64,000 nt of DNA from Bolinopsis microptera. Lineage: Eukaryota; Ctenophora; Tentaculata; Lobata; Bolinopsidae. The notes under the pieces are model-generated. The model had not been told where the DNA came from. It made no database searches and saw nothing but the letters and a program-made list of their open reading frames with translations. The stretch is from positions 17,087,337 through 17,151,336 of the forward strand of contig NC_087080.1 of the NCBI RefSeq assembly GCF_026151205.1. Reading direction: 5' to 3'. Numbering within the stretch: the stretch's first letter is position 1; each line of letters starts with the position of its first letter. The translations under genes were made by a program, and so were the position numbers. Shown piece by piece: positions 46,115 through 57,719 of the stretch.

Positions 46115-49100
46115 AGTTAGTGATCAGTTAGTGATCAGTTAGTGATCAGTTAGTGATCAGTTAGTGACTAGTTAGTGATCAGTTAGTGACTAGTTAGTGA
46201 TCAGTTAGTGATCAGTTAGTGATCAGTTAGTGATCAGTTAGTGATCAGTTAGTGACTAGTTAGTGATCAGTTAGTGACTAGTTAGTGATCAGTTAGTGAT
46301 CAGTTAGTGACTAGTTAGTGATCAGTTAGTGATCAGTTAGTGATCAGTTAGTGATCAGTTAGTGATCAGTTAGTGATCAGTTAGTGATCAGTTAGTGACT
46401 AGTTAGTGATCAGTTAGTGATCAGTTAGTGACTAGTTAGTGATCAGTTAGTGACTAGTTAGTGATCAGTTAGTGATCAGTTAGTGACTAGTTAGTGATCA
46501 GTTAGTGATCAGTTAGTGATCAGTTAGTGATCAGTTAGTGATCAGTTAGTGATCAGTTAGTGATCAGTTAGTGACTAGTTAGTGATCAGTTAGTGACTAG
46601 TTAGTGATCAGTTAGTGATCAGTTAGTGATCAGTTAGTGATCAGTTAGTGATCAGTTAGTGATCAGTTAGTGATCAGTTAGTGACTAGTTAGTGATCAGT
46701 TAGTGATCAGTTAGTGACTAGTTAGTGATCAGTTAGTGACTAGTTAGTGATCAGTTAGTGATCAGTTAGTGACTAGTTAGTGATCAGTTAGTGATCAGTT
46801 AGTGATCAGTTAGTGATCAGTTAGTGATCAGTTAGTGATCAGTTAGTGATCAGTTAGTGACTAGTTAGTGATCAGTTAGTGACTAGTTAGTGATCAGTTA
46901 GTGATCAGTTAGTGATCAGTTAGTGATCAGTTAGTGATCAGTTAGTGATCAGTTAGTGACTAGTTAGTGATCAGTTAGTGATCAGTTAGTGATCAGTTAG
47001 TGATCAGTTAGTGATCAGTTAGTGATCAGTTAGTGATCAGTTAGTGATCAGTTAGTGACTAGTTAGTGATCAGTTAGTGATCAGTTAGTGATCAGTTAGT
47101 GACTAGTTAGTGATCAGTTAGTGACTAGTTAGTGATCAGTTAGTGATCAGTTAGTGATCAGTTAGTGATCAGTTAGTGATCAGTTAGTGATCAGTTAGTG
47201 ACTAGTTAGTGATCAGTTAGTGATCAGTTAGTGATCAGTTAGTGATCAGTTAGTGACTAGTTAGTGATCAGTTAGTGATCAGTTAGTGATCAGTTAGTGA
47301 TCAGTTAGTGATCAGTTAGTGATCAGTTAGTGATCAGTTAGTGATCAGTTAGTGACTAGTTAGTGATCAGTGAGTGATCAGTTAGTGATCAGTTAGTGAT
47401 CAGTTAGTGATCAGTTAGTGATCAGTTAGTGACTAGTTAGTGATCAGTTAGTGACTAGTTAGTGATCAGTTAGTGATCAGTTAGTGACTAGTTAGTGATC
47501 AGTTAGTGATCAGTTAGTGATCAGTTAGTGATCAGTTAGTGATCAGTTAGTGATCAGTTAGTGATCAGTTAGTGATCAGTTAGTGATCAGTTAGTGATCA
47601 GTTAGTGATCAGTTAGTGATCAGTTAGTGATCAGTTAGTGATCAGTTAGTGATCAGATAGTGACTAGTTAGTGATCAGTTAGTGATCAGTTAGTGACTAG
47701 TTAGTGATCAGTCAGTGATCAGTTAGTAATCAGTTAGTGATCAGTTAGTGACTAGTTAGTGATCAGTTAGTGATCAGTTAGTGACTAGTTAGTGATCAGT
47801 TAGTGATCAGTTAGTGACTAGTTAGTGACTAGTTAGTGATCAGTTAGTGATCAGTTAGTGACTAGTTAGTGATCAGTTAGTGATCAGTTAGTGATCAGTT
47901 AGTGACTAGTTAGTGATCAGTTAGTGATCAGTTAGTGATCAGTTAGTGATCAGTTAGTGATCAGTTAGTGACTAGTTAGTGACTAGTTAGTGATCAGTTA
48001 GTGATCAGTTAGTGATCAGTTAGTGATCAGTTAGTGATCAGTTAGTGATCAGTTAGTGATCAGTTAGTGATCAGTTAGTGACTAGTTAGTGATCAGTTAG
48101 TGATCAGTTAGTGATCAGTTAGTGATCAGTTAGTGATCAGTTAGTGATCAGTTAGTGATCAGTTAGTGATCAGTTAGTGACTAGTTAGTGACTAGTTAGT
48201 GATCAGTTAGTGACTAGTTAGTGATCAGTTAGTGACTAGTTAGTGATCAGTTAGTGATCAGTTAGTGACTAGTTAGTGACTAGTTAGTGACTAGTTAGTG
48301 ATCAGTTAGTGACTAGTTAGTGACAAGTTAGTGATCAGTTAGTGACTAGTTAGTGATCAGTTAGTGACTAGTTAGTGATCAGTTAGTGATCAGTTAGTGA
48401 TCAGTTAGTGATCAGTTAGTGACTAGTTAGTGATCAGTTAGTGATCAGTTAGTGACTTGTTAGTGACTAGTTAAGTTAGTGATCAGTTAGTGATCAGTTA
48501 GTGATCAGTTAGCGATCAGTTAGTGATCAGTTAGTGACTAGTTAGTGATCAGTTAGTGATCAGTTAGTGACTAGTTAGTGATCAGTTAGTGATCAGTTAG
48601 TGATCAGTTAGTGATCAGTTAGTGATCAGTTAGTGATCAGTTAGTGACTAGTTAGTGATCAGTTAGTGATCAGTTAGTGACTAGTTAGTGATCAGTTAGT
48701 GACTAGTTAGTGACTAGTTAGTGATCAGTTAGTGACTAGTTAGTGATCAGTTAGTGACTAGTTAGTGATCAGTTAGTGATCAGTTAGTGACTAGTTAGTG
48801 ACTAGTTAGTGACTAGTTAGTGATCAGTTAGTGACTAGTTAGTGACTAGTTAGTGATCAGTTTGTGACTAGTTAGTGATCAGTTAGTGACTAGTTAGTGA
48901 TCAGTTAGTGATCAGTTAGTGATCAGTTAGTGATCAGTTAGTGACTAGTTAGTGATCAGTTAGTGATCAGTTAGTGATCAGTTAGTGACTAGTTAGTGAT
49001 CAGTTAGTGATCAGTTAGTGACTAGTTAGTGATCAGTTAGTGACTAGTTAGTGACTAGTTAGTGATCAGTTAGTGATCAGTTAGTGATCAGTTAGTGACT

Positions 49101-49745
49101 AGTTAGTGATCAGTTAGTGACTAGTTAGTGATAAGTTAGTGATCAGTTAGTGACTAGTTAGTGATCAGTTAGTGACTAGTTAGTGATCAGTTAGTGACTA
49201 GTTAGTGATCAGTTAGTGACTAGTTAGTGATCAGTTAGTGATCAGTTAGTGATCAGTTAGTGATCAGTTAGTGATCAGTTAGTGACTAGTTAGTGATCAG
49301 TTAGTGATCAGTTAGTGATCAGTTAGTGACTAGTTAGTGACTAGTTAGTGATCAGTTAGTGACTAGTTAGTGATCAGTTAGTGATCAGTTAGTGATCAGT
49401 TAGTGATCAGTTAGTGATCAGTTAGTGACTAGTTAGTGACCAGTTAGTGATCAGTTAGTGATCAGTTAGTGATCAGTTAGTGACTAGTTAGTGACTAGTT
49501 AGTGATCAGTTAGTGATCAGTTAGTGATCAGTTAGTGACTAGTTAGTGACTAGTTAGTGATCAGTTAGTGATCAGTTAGTGATCAGTTAGTGATCAGTTA
49601 GTGATCAGTTAGTGATCAGTTAGTGATCAGTTAGTGATCAGTTAGTGATCAGTTAGTGATCAGTTAGTGATCAGTTAGTGATCAGTTAGTGATCAGTTAG
49701 TGATCAGTTAGTGATCAGTTAGTGATCAGTTAGTGATAAGTGACT
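46115..49745 (+). repeat. 11-bp minisatellite array 2
   Basis: About 330 units of the same two variants as array 1, with a few changed units (near 47365, 47656, 48325 and 48475). The last seventeen or so units are all ATC. The order of the variants is similar but not equal to array 1, so the arrays have changed since the duplication. Confidence 0.97.
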
Positions 49746-51599
49746 AACATAAAGAGTAGACTGTCTTGAAGTTAGCTATTATTAAACGCATAAGTCGGAT
49801 AACTAGGAGCATAAGTCCCACCTCCCTGGACCTCATTCCCTTCTCCCTCAGTCTCCTACATCGCCGCCCCACCGAACATCACTTCTTCATAGCTGGGTAG
49901 TGGTGGTGCACTTATGCCTGGTGGTGGTGCACTAATGTCTCGTGGTGGTTCACTAATGTCTGGTGGTGGTGCACTAATGTCTGGTGGTGGTGCACTTATG
50001 TCTGGTGGTGGTGCACTAATGTCTGGCGGTGGTGCACCTATGGCTGGAGGCGGTGCATTATGATTAATGTCTGGAGGCGGTGAACTAATGTCTGGTGGTG
50101 GTGCACTAATGTCTGGTGGTGGTGCACTAATGTCTGGTGGTGGTGCACTTATGGCTGGAGGCGGTGCGTTTGCGTCCGGCTGGTATTGGAGGTTGATGTG
50201 TTGCACCTGTTCATGTTGACGAAGTGGGATTGTACCGATGGTGATGTTCAACGGAACGTCCAGATGATACCCAAACCATAAGGGATGCACACTGAGCACC
50301 ACAGTGTACATTATATCTATGATGTTACAGTAGATGAGGCGGGAGGGCGGGAGGGGTGGTAGGAGGAGCCCGACATTACTCCACGTGAAACTGGCACCCG
50401 GTGCAATCATTCCCCTCGTGCGGGTCAATATTGTCTTGTTTACGGTCTGCTTCTACCACACGATGATGTGAAAATATTGCGCTCAATCAGCTTTATCTTT
50501 GATCTGGCCATGACCTTGTTGCTAAGATTCTCTATACTAGCGGAAAAGGATATGGTCTCCCCACCCACCCACCCCCGCTTGGGGAGGGATAGTGTAGCGC
50601 TGAGTGAAGCAGTTTCGCAGCAGAAAGATCCAAACTTCTTACTCCTACGGTTGGTCATCGGCGATGTTGCACCTGAAATAATGTGATCTGGTGGATTTGT
50701 GTAGTGTTATTGTAGAGTCTCATGATTTGATAGTTCTTTCATTCAAATTTCTGATTGTTTCTGAATAGACTCAGTGAAGACAGATTCTAATGGAAATAAA
50801 TAGCTGAATAACGTATCGACATTTCTACGTCATACTCATATTCTGAAATAGTATTAATTCAATTATAACGATCAATATTCACATTAAAAATTTGACGACG
50901 AAATTTATTTAAAACAAAATTTATAACTGTAAAATAGTAGACAGCAGAGGTGTCCATCATAGACAGCAGAGGTGTCCATCAATTTCTTTTATCTCTTTTA
51001 ATCGTTTTATCTCCTGTACACGTCACGCTATTCGTTAATTTTCAGATGAGCCATATTTGCTAAATTTTGTCAGTTTTATGTTCGTATTTGCTCTGATTTC
51101 GTTAAAAACTATTTTACAGTGGATAACTATTTTACAGTTATAAATTTTGTTTGAGATAAATTTCTTCGTCAAATTTTTAATGTGAATATTGATCACTCAC
51201 TGTCATCCTGGTTGAGGTTGACCGATGACATAACTGTGACACCAAGAAAAATGTACATTATACTATGTACATTTCTTCTAATTTTAACAGTCAAGTTATA
51301 CTGGACCCTCCCTGTGGGTATGTGTTGTAAGTTTCAATCTGTGTCGCTGTGTGTAATCGAGTTTCAAGTTAAATCTCAAAATTACAAACGATATGCAATT
51401 ATAAATCATCATTATGTCAATTGTTCAATTTAGACTTTGGATTTAGACTTGATGCAAATTTAGACAGTTAGACTTGATGCAAATTTAAGCTATAAAAGTC
51501 TGATAGCATATGTTCCGTTTGATTTGACCAATCTAATGCCTTCCATTGCTTTATAATATTGAGATATTATTGGAGCCGTCAACTTGGTGGGCTTCATAG

Positions 51600-51813
51600 T
51601 ATAGAGGAAGTCGTTAAGAGAGAGGAGAATGCACTCACCACCTACGTGGTGAAGAGTAGAGAGCCGGAACTGATTTCTCTGAAGGACTACTTTGTCAAAG
51701 ACAAGATACTCTTGGGTGAAGAGATAGAGAAAGAAAATAACCGAACACAACGCGAGGAAATACGCAAGGAGAAGTGGACAGCTAATATCAATAGCAATTG
51801 TTGCAAATTTTAG
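51600..51813 (+). other. antisense exon-like frame, copy 2
   Basis: Same as the copy at 45281-45494, with one change near the end. No start exon precedes it. Confidence 0.4.
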
Positions 51814-52134
51814 AATTTGCATATCATGAAGATCATCTGCCTGTATCCATACTACTTAATATAACATTAGTAACAGTTTAATTGCAAGATGATTTCATCG
51901 ATATTATTTACGAGATATGGATCTTTAAAAAGCACAACAATTACAAGTTAAGACTCCTAAAATAGCTTATCAAATATTTATTCGTTATTGATGTAGCCTG
52001 TATTTATGATATGTTTAGAAGTTATAAATTTAAATTAAAGGGAGATTTGCAGGTGAATGATATAGTCGCAGACCGAGCTCTGCAACAATTAAAGTAGTAT
52101 GTAAAACGGTATCAATTGTGTGGACAGTAACCAT

Positions 52135-55100
52135 CTAGATCTTACTATATATAAAGCGAGACGATATATATGGAGGGTTCCGTACCATTTTACTGACACC
52201 ACGGCATCAACTTTAACGCGACTTTCCGCAAAAACCGTAAAAGATATGGACACGTTCATTTGAGTTTGAGGATATTGGTAAATATAAGTGACCCTATTAA
52301 AAGGCACAGTGTAGTTGACTTTGTCACACTATGAAATTACTTAAACCCTTGATGGTTAGGATAATCGTCTCATCCTCTAGGCTAACTTTGTCACATAGCG
52401 ATATCTTAATCAGGTGATAAGTTATCGCTTAAATACGGCCGGCACGGAAATGGTTACATTGTCACACTATAAACATGTGACGGAGTAAATATGGACCCCT
52501 TGCTGCCGTTTTTGACCAAATTTTTGAGTGTCCAGTTGATTGGATGGGTACATATAACTATTACCTACATATTTGACGACTTTTTTCGTTAGATGGTGCA
52601 TTCAGGTTTACTCTGTCACATATTAAAGAAAATATGTGATGAATGTTTAGGGCACCCTGATAAGCAATGCTGAGTAGTGTAGGTTTATTTGATGGCCTGG
52701 AAGTGCTGGGAATTGTTATTATATCATATAGTCGTAAGGAATTAAAACACAGAAGGCACAACCAAGCTTACTTTGTCACATAATCTTGATGATATCTGAA
52801 CATGTGTGAAATTGAACAAATAATGATATACCAGCTTAAACCCCTTATATTATACGTATTATGGATCAAACAACACTGCTAGTACCATGCACCAGTCACA
52901 TGAATCATTATCAGGTGGTAATATGTTAACAGCGTCACAATTAAACTACCGCTACACGGTCAAAAATTGGGTAATTTCGTCACAAAAAATTATTATAACT
53001 CTGTTAGCTCCTTGCTGGCAAAATAACTAGTTTATCGAAATTTTTTTGATGATAAAGTTACATAGTATTCTAATAGAGGTATAGTTCTTCAAAATAGAGG
53101 CAAGACATGTTTACTTTGTCACATCAGTTATTATAAGAGTTAGGTAATCGTCATCAGATTAAAAGATATTTTTCGTAGTTTGGATCGATTAATATTTTAA
53201 TATACCTGTAATAAATCCTATGCCAATTTTAACACACTATCTTGATACTGTTGGGGCAGGGAAAGTTAATTTTGTCACATTTTCAATGTCTTTGACGAAT
53301 TAATCTAAATTTTTTAAATTGAGCTCTTATGTTCCGAACAATATTCTTCCAATCGTTTCTGAAAGAATGTTGAATTCTAATAGAGTTATAGATCTTCAAA
53401 ATAGGGGCAAGACATGTTACTTTGTCACATCAGTTATTATAAGAGTTAGGTAATCGTCATCACATTAACATATATTTTTTTGTAGTTTGGATTGATTTAT
53501 ATAGGTAATAAAGCAGCCTATGCTAATTTTTACACACTACCTTACAAGACATTTTTATAACGTACGAAATGCGACGGTTTTCCCGAAATTTCGCCATATT
53601 TTCGGACCGCCAAAATTTCGGTCGTCGTAATAGAATCCGTCGCATTATTTTTAGCTTATTCCAATAATTGTGGCTTCATCGATTCATTTTGTTCTTGAAA
53701 AGTTAGTGATATGATGGTGGGACAAATAAAGACACAATATTCCATGATGAATTTAATGTCAAGTAATACGTTTTAAATTTACAATAAATTACATTTATGT
53801 GCTAACATAAACGTCTTATAACTATAAGAGACTAAGTCAAGATAAACAATTTAATACCAAACTCAATAAGTGAAACTGAAAGAGTCGAGCCGGACCCCTT
53901 AGAGGAAGATGAAGAAATCGATTTATAAGTTTCATTTTGTTTCAACATGATTTTACCGATTTTTAGAAAAGTTTGAATTTCCTTTAGCTTTGTGTCAGAA
54001 AACAAAATGATGAAAAATACCCTTATTTTCTGTAACGTCCGAAATGTGACGGTTTTTGTTCAATTTCGCCATATTTTCGGACCGCCAAAATTTCGGTCGT
54101 CGCAAATTGGTCCGCCACAAAAATGTCTTGTAAGGTATCTTTTTGGGGCATGAAAAGTTAATTTTGTCACATTTTTAGTGACTTTGACAAATTTAACCTA
54201 AAATTGTTAAACTTAAGCTCTGATGTTCTGGAAAATATTCTAATAGAGGTGTAGAATATGGATCTTCAAAATAGGGGCAAGACATGTTTACTTCGTCACA
54301 TCAGTTATTATAAGAGTTATTATAAGAGACTATTTCATTCTATAATCATTGTTTTTAATCTATTAACGATTTCGTATAATTTTTTGTGACAATGTAAACA
54401 TCAACTGATCTTAACTTGCATCAACTACATTGTCATCATATAAAATGTTCCCGCCTTTCAAACCAAAATCAGATATAAATAATTCGCCCAAAATTTTAAA
54501 TTCCATATATTGTGACAGAATTAACCTCATTTCCCAATAACCGAGTGCCTGTATTAGTTAACTATTCAAAACAACATATTTTAGGGCTATGATTGGTAGA
54601 TCAACCATCAGATAATGAGTTGAAAAGGTTTTTAGGACACCTCACAATAGAATAGAGGTATGGTATCATGAGTGTGACAAAGTTACCCAAATATTGCCTT
54701 GTAACCGTTCGATCCGTGCCCATTAACCAATGTTGTATCATAATTGTTAGATTGACCTAATTTACTATATTTCAGACCAAGGAATGATAATTAGACAACT
54801 GCAGTTAACTAACTCACACAAAATGTGACAATTGAAACATTATAGTGCCTAACAACAATAGATTTTCTTTCTGAGCGGTGCATATGGGAGTATGGGTTAC
54901 GTGGCTAATGTTCAGAACTTCTGAACGTGCTAGGTTAATAGATGTCAAAATTAAGCCACTATAGCTATCGTCAAAAACGCTATTATTTTTGTTTACCAAT
55001 ATCCTCAAACTCAAATGAACGTGTCCATATACAATTGAAACGTTTTTGACTGGGTCAAATGCTTTAATGGCCTCCAAATCAGCATGAAAAAATAAAAAAT

Positions 55101-55236
55101 AGGCCAAGAAATAGGAGTTTTAGACCCCAAAATTTGGACCCCCAAGTGGTGTCAAAAACGCAAATTAAATAGGTAATAATTATTATAGTCTCTTGAGTCT
55201 TGACACCATTTTAGGGTTATACGGGTTCCTGCTAGT
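52135..55236. mobile_element. 3.1-kb insertion with inverted ends and TTTGTCACA motif
   Basis: The paralogous sequence at 63.45 kb runs straight from AGTAACCAT to AATGATAACG, whereas here 3.1 kb lie between. An exact 39-base sequence at 52244-52282 recurs inverted at 54992-55030, and TGACACCAC lies near both ends. The interior repeats CTTTGTCACA-like words about a dozen times on the plus strand up to about 54.3 kb, and then on the minus strand (TGTGACA) to about 54.83 kb. A unit of about 90 bases (TCTTCAAAATAG, GGCAAGACATG, GTCACATCAGTTATTATAAG) recurs at 53.07, 53.38 and 54.24 kb. No protein is recognised. The class of element is unknown. Confidence 0.7.
53540..54135. mobile_element. nested MITE, 596 bp, TA target site
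   Basis: Perfect 17-base inverted ends CCTTACAAGACATTTTT, with TA on both sides. Related repeats without the insertion read CACTATCTTGATAC, showing the empty site. Directly repeated sub-terminal blocks of about 85 bases (CGCCATATTTTCGGACCGCC, AATTTCGGTCGTCG) lie inside each end. Confidence 0.85.
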
Positions 55237-55598
55237 AATGATAACGACTGTCCATCATAATGCCAGATATCTCCACTGATTATGACTAATTATCATGATA
55301 ATAATAGATAACTCTAATTGCAGTAAATATGTAATATGTATAACCCTAGGTCACGAACAACACCCTGGAAGCAAATCACCCACTTACCATGCTTTCCAGT
55401 GAAAGTGGCGGGTATGTTCGTGGGAAGAGTTATAGAGAAGGGCAAGTTGTGACGTCCAGCCGGAAGCTTGATCTCCTCCCTGCCGTCCCCGATGAGATGC
55501 GCTTTTATGTTAAGGTAGGTCTTAGAGTTTTTATAGCGAACAGTGCGCCTATCGTCTCCTTTCCCCTCTTTCGCTTTCCAAGCAACCTATAGAAGATA

Positions 55599-56472
55599 TG
55601 TAGTAAAATAGGATTAGGGTCAATTTAGTAGGGTCAAGGGTTAAGTTAGGTTTTTAGTACAGTTTATATTATAGTTTAATAGTTAGTTCTTATAGTCCAT
55701 AATTAGAGTAAAGTAATTTCGTAGGTTTTATATTGCAGCATCTTTTAGAATCCTTTTAGTGCTAGGTTACATTCATTTACATTTCTTATCTTTAAATTTT
55801 AGTTTTACGTGTAAGTAAGAGCACGCGGAAGTTGTACTCATGCGTGACTTATATTCACGCGTGAGTGCAGCCTTTTTAAGGGCCTACTTGTTCAGTGCGG
55901 GCGTCTAGTCTGTGTCACGTCCCCCTTTTGGAGAGTTTTTAAGATTATCACAAAGTACAATACGTTTATTTACCGAATTATCCAAAGACTTTTTTCTATT
56001 CTATTTAGACATTTTTAGTGAGACACACTTCTCACCTTTATAAGTTTACTGTTGAAGTTTAGTAAGGCACACTCCTTACTGTTGTATCGGACACACTTCT
56101 GATACAACTAAATTGTAGAGACACACTTCTCTCCTTTACTGTTACGTATTTATTGTTGAAGTTTAGTAAGGCACACTCCTTACTGTTGTATCGGACACAC
56201 TTCTGATACAACCAAATTGTAGAAACACACTTCTCTCCTTTATTGTTACGTATTTATTGTTGAAGTTTAGTAAGGCACACTCCTTACTGTTGTATCGGAC
56301 ACACTTCTGATACAACTAAATTGTTGAGACACACTTCTCTCCTTTTCTGTTATTGATATTGGGACATACTTCCCGATCGTTTGATACTAGTGAGTGTAGA
56401 TTGACATAAGTTAGGAACGCCCACGTTCTCGCCACGTAAGACCACCTATAGTATAATACCTCGTTTACAACA
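55599..56472 (+). mobile_element. solo LTR, 874 bp, GATA target duplication
   Basis: Begins TGTAGTAAAATAGG and ends CGTTTACAACA, with 5'-TG...CA-3' ends. GATA lies on both sides (55595-55598 and 56473-56476). The paralogous locus at about 63.79 kb has one GATA and no insert, an empty-site proof. No internal retrotransposon genes are present, so a solo LTR from recombination is the simplest reading. It lies in intron 1 of arrestin gene A. The superfamily is not determined; 4-5 base duplications fit Gypsy or BEL/Pao. Confidence 0.9.
56018..56376 (+). repeat. hairpin array with constant loop CACACT, inside the LTR
   Basis: Eleven short hairpins have different stems but the same loop: GTGAGA, AGTAAGG, GTTGTATCGGA and AGAGA each precede CACACT, and each is followed by its complement. 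Three hairpins form a 104-base unit that is repeated three times (starts 56061, 56165 and 56269). A first hairpin stands at 56018-56035 and a last one, with the loop CATACT and the GGGA/TCCC stem, at 56359-56376. One stem uses a G-T pair, and one (56220-56236) is weakened by a mismatch. Confidence 0.9.
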
Positions 56473-56492
56473 GATACCCTGAGTTAAATAAC

Positions 56493-56565
56493 TGTGGGGT
56501 GTGGTGGGGTGGGGTGTGTGGGGTGGGGTGGGGTTGGAAGAGGGGGTGGGGTTGGAAGAGTTGAG
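56493..56565 (+). repeat. G-rich (GGGGT)n tract
   Basis: A run of GGGGTG and GGGGTT units starting exactly where the paralogous copy at 63.81 kb differs. It is part of an indel of about 355 bases (56493-56848). Confidence 0.7.
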
Positions 56566-57429
56566 TAATCCACAGTGAGAACGAGGTAACTACAATGAAA
56601 ACTTGTTTATCCTGTAATAAATGGCATAAAATTGAAATCGTTGTTTAACTGAATAAATAATTCATATAGACTGAATGAATAATTTATATAGACTGAATGA
56701 ATAATTTATATTGGAGACTAGACTAGGGACCATATCAATCTTCACATAGTAGCAACAAGTAAGCAAGCCAATCACTCGCTTCACTGGATGATCACTATTA
56801 TAATTGACTATACAGTGTACAAGAAGGAAGTAAAATGGGGACCCCTGACCCAGCAAAGTCCCCTATCATTGGTCCACTCCCGATCACGAGCACGTTACTG
56901 TGCGCATATAGACGATTTACACATGTATTTTGATAGCTCCTGCTAAACTAACTTTTCTTATTAATTAATAAATCTTAAAATTACCTATTACCAAGGTTTG
57001 ATGCCTATGCAGTCGAGACCTCTTATTGAGACCCGATACAATAAAAACAATATAATATAACTCAGATTATGTAATTACACTTACATTGGCGTCACCATGC
57101 ATTTCCAAGGTAATGGCACGGAAGTCAAGCTCAGCTGCTAATTCGAGAAACACCTGCCCTGCTATGGTCTGTCCGGGAGAGTATACTGGCAGAGGGTTCC
57201 GGTTGTGAAGCCTGATCTCAAACTTTGTTATCGAATACTTCTTCATCTTTATATGTAACCTTCCCATCTTCAATAACAGAAATTCAGAGTCTGTTATTGA
57301 TTTTAAAATTAATCTACTAGAAAAATTTAAGAAGACTAATGTTTTAGTAGACATATAAGTGTCAGTTATGGGAAAATATTATTATTATAAAACAGGATCT
57401 TACCGACAAAAATGATTCTTAAAAATACC

Positions 57430-57700
57430 TAATAATGCGGTATAAACTATATCCTTGAAAAAGATTTTCCCAACATCTGTTGCATGCAGCTATATCTCTA
57501 ATTTCGTTCAATTCCTGCAAATTGTCCATTCGCAAATTTCTACTACTTATGTCACTTCTTAAAACCGATAACAAGTTCATTCTAGGTCTCCCCAATCTTC
57601 CAATGAATAATTTATCTGATTCAATAGCAAAAGAGAGAGCCGTTTGGGCTGGGATGTTCTCCATACTCCTGAGAATGTGTCCAAACATCTTCTCTATGGG
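57430..57700 (-). pseudogene. 5'-truncated LINE 3' end fragment
   Basis: The minus frame reads EKMFGHILRS, GRLGRPRMNLLSVLRSDI and CNRCWENLFQG. This is the C-terminal end of a LINE reverse transcriptase, related to the GHVLRS...GRRGRPRSNL part of the LINE at 7.5 kb. The rest of the element is missing. It lies upstream of arrestin exon 1. Confidence 0.75.
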
Positions 57701-57719
57701 AAGACAGAGGGTGTAAATT

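Larger units (their letters stand above)
45800..52112. repeat. tandem segmental duplication, unit 2
   Basis: Nearly identical to 39563-45799. Besides minisatellite length, I saw a cluster of base differences in the arrestin C exon and one single-base deletion there. After GTAAAACGGTAT it continues into CAATTGTG, as cassette copy 3 does. Confidence 0.95.
49856..57246 (-). pseudogene. arrestin-domain (ARRDC-type) gene A with frameshifted last exon
   Basis: Exons: 57085-57246, 55388-55520, 51201-51311 and 49856-50672, all with GT/AG borders and matching phases (0, 1, 1). Exon 1 reads MKKYSITKFEIRLHN, YSPGQTIAGQV, ITLEMHGDAN, the start of an arrestin N domain. Exon 2 reads LNIKAHLIGDGREE, then IKLPAGRHNLPFSITLP and IPATFTGKH. 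Exon 3 and the last exon are as in copy 1. A one-base deletion near 50445-50455 shifts the last exon to a stop after SCGRSRP. Splicing to copy 1 (44992 and 44353) would restore 407 residues. About 20-30 residues usual between GDAN and the LNIK strand are not found; a small exon may be missing. Arrestin-domain proteins link cargo to Nedd4-type ligases; that role here is inferred. Confidence 0.82.

Noticed and set aside
39878-49745. CRISPR-like array or satellite RNA gene.
   Set aside because: The repeat is 11 bases without spacers, with only two unit variants. It is a minisatellite in an animal genome.
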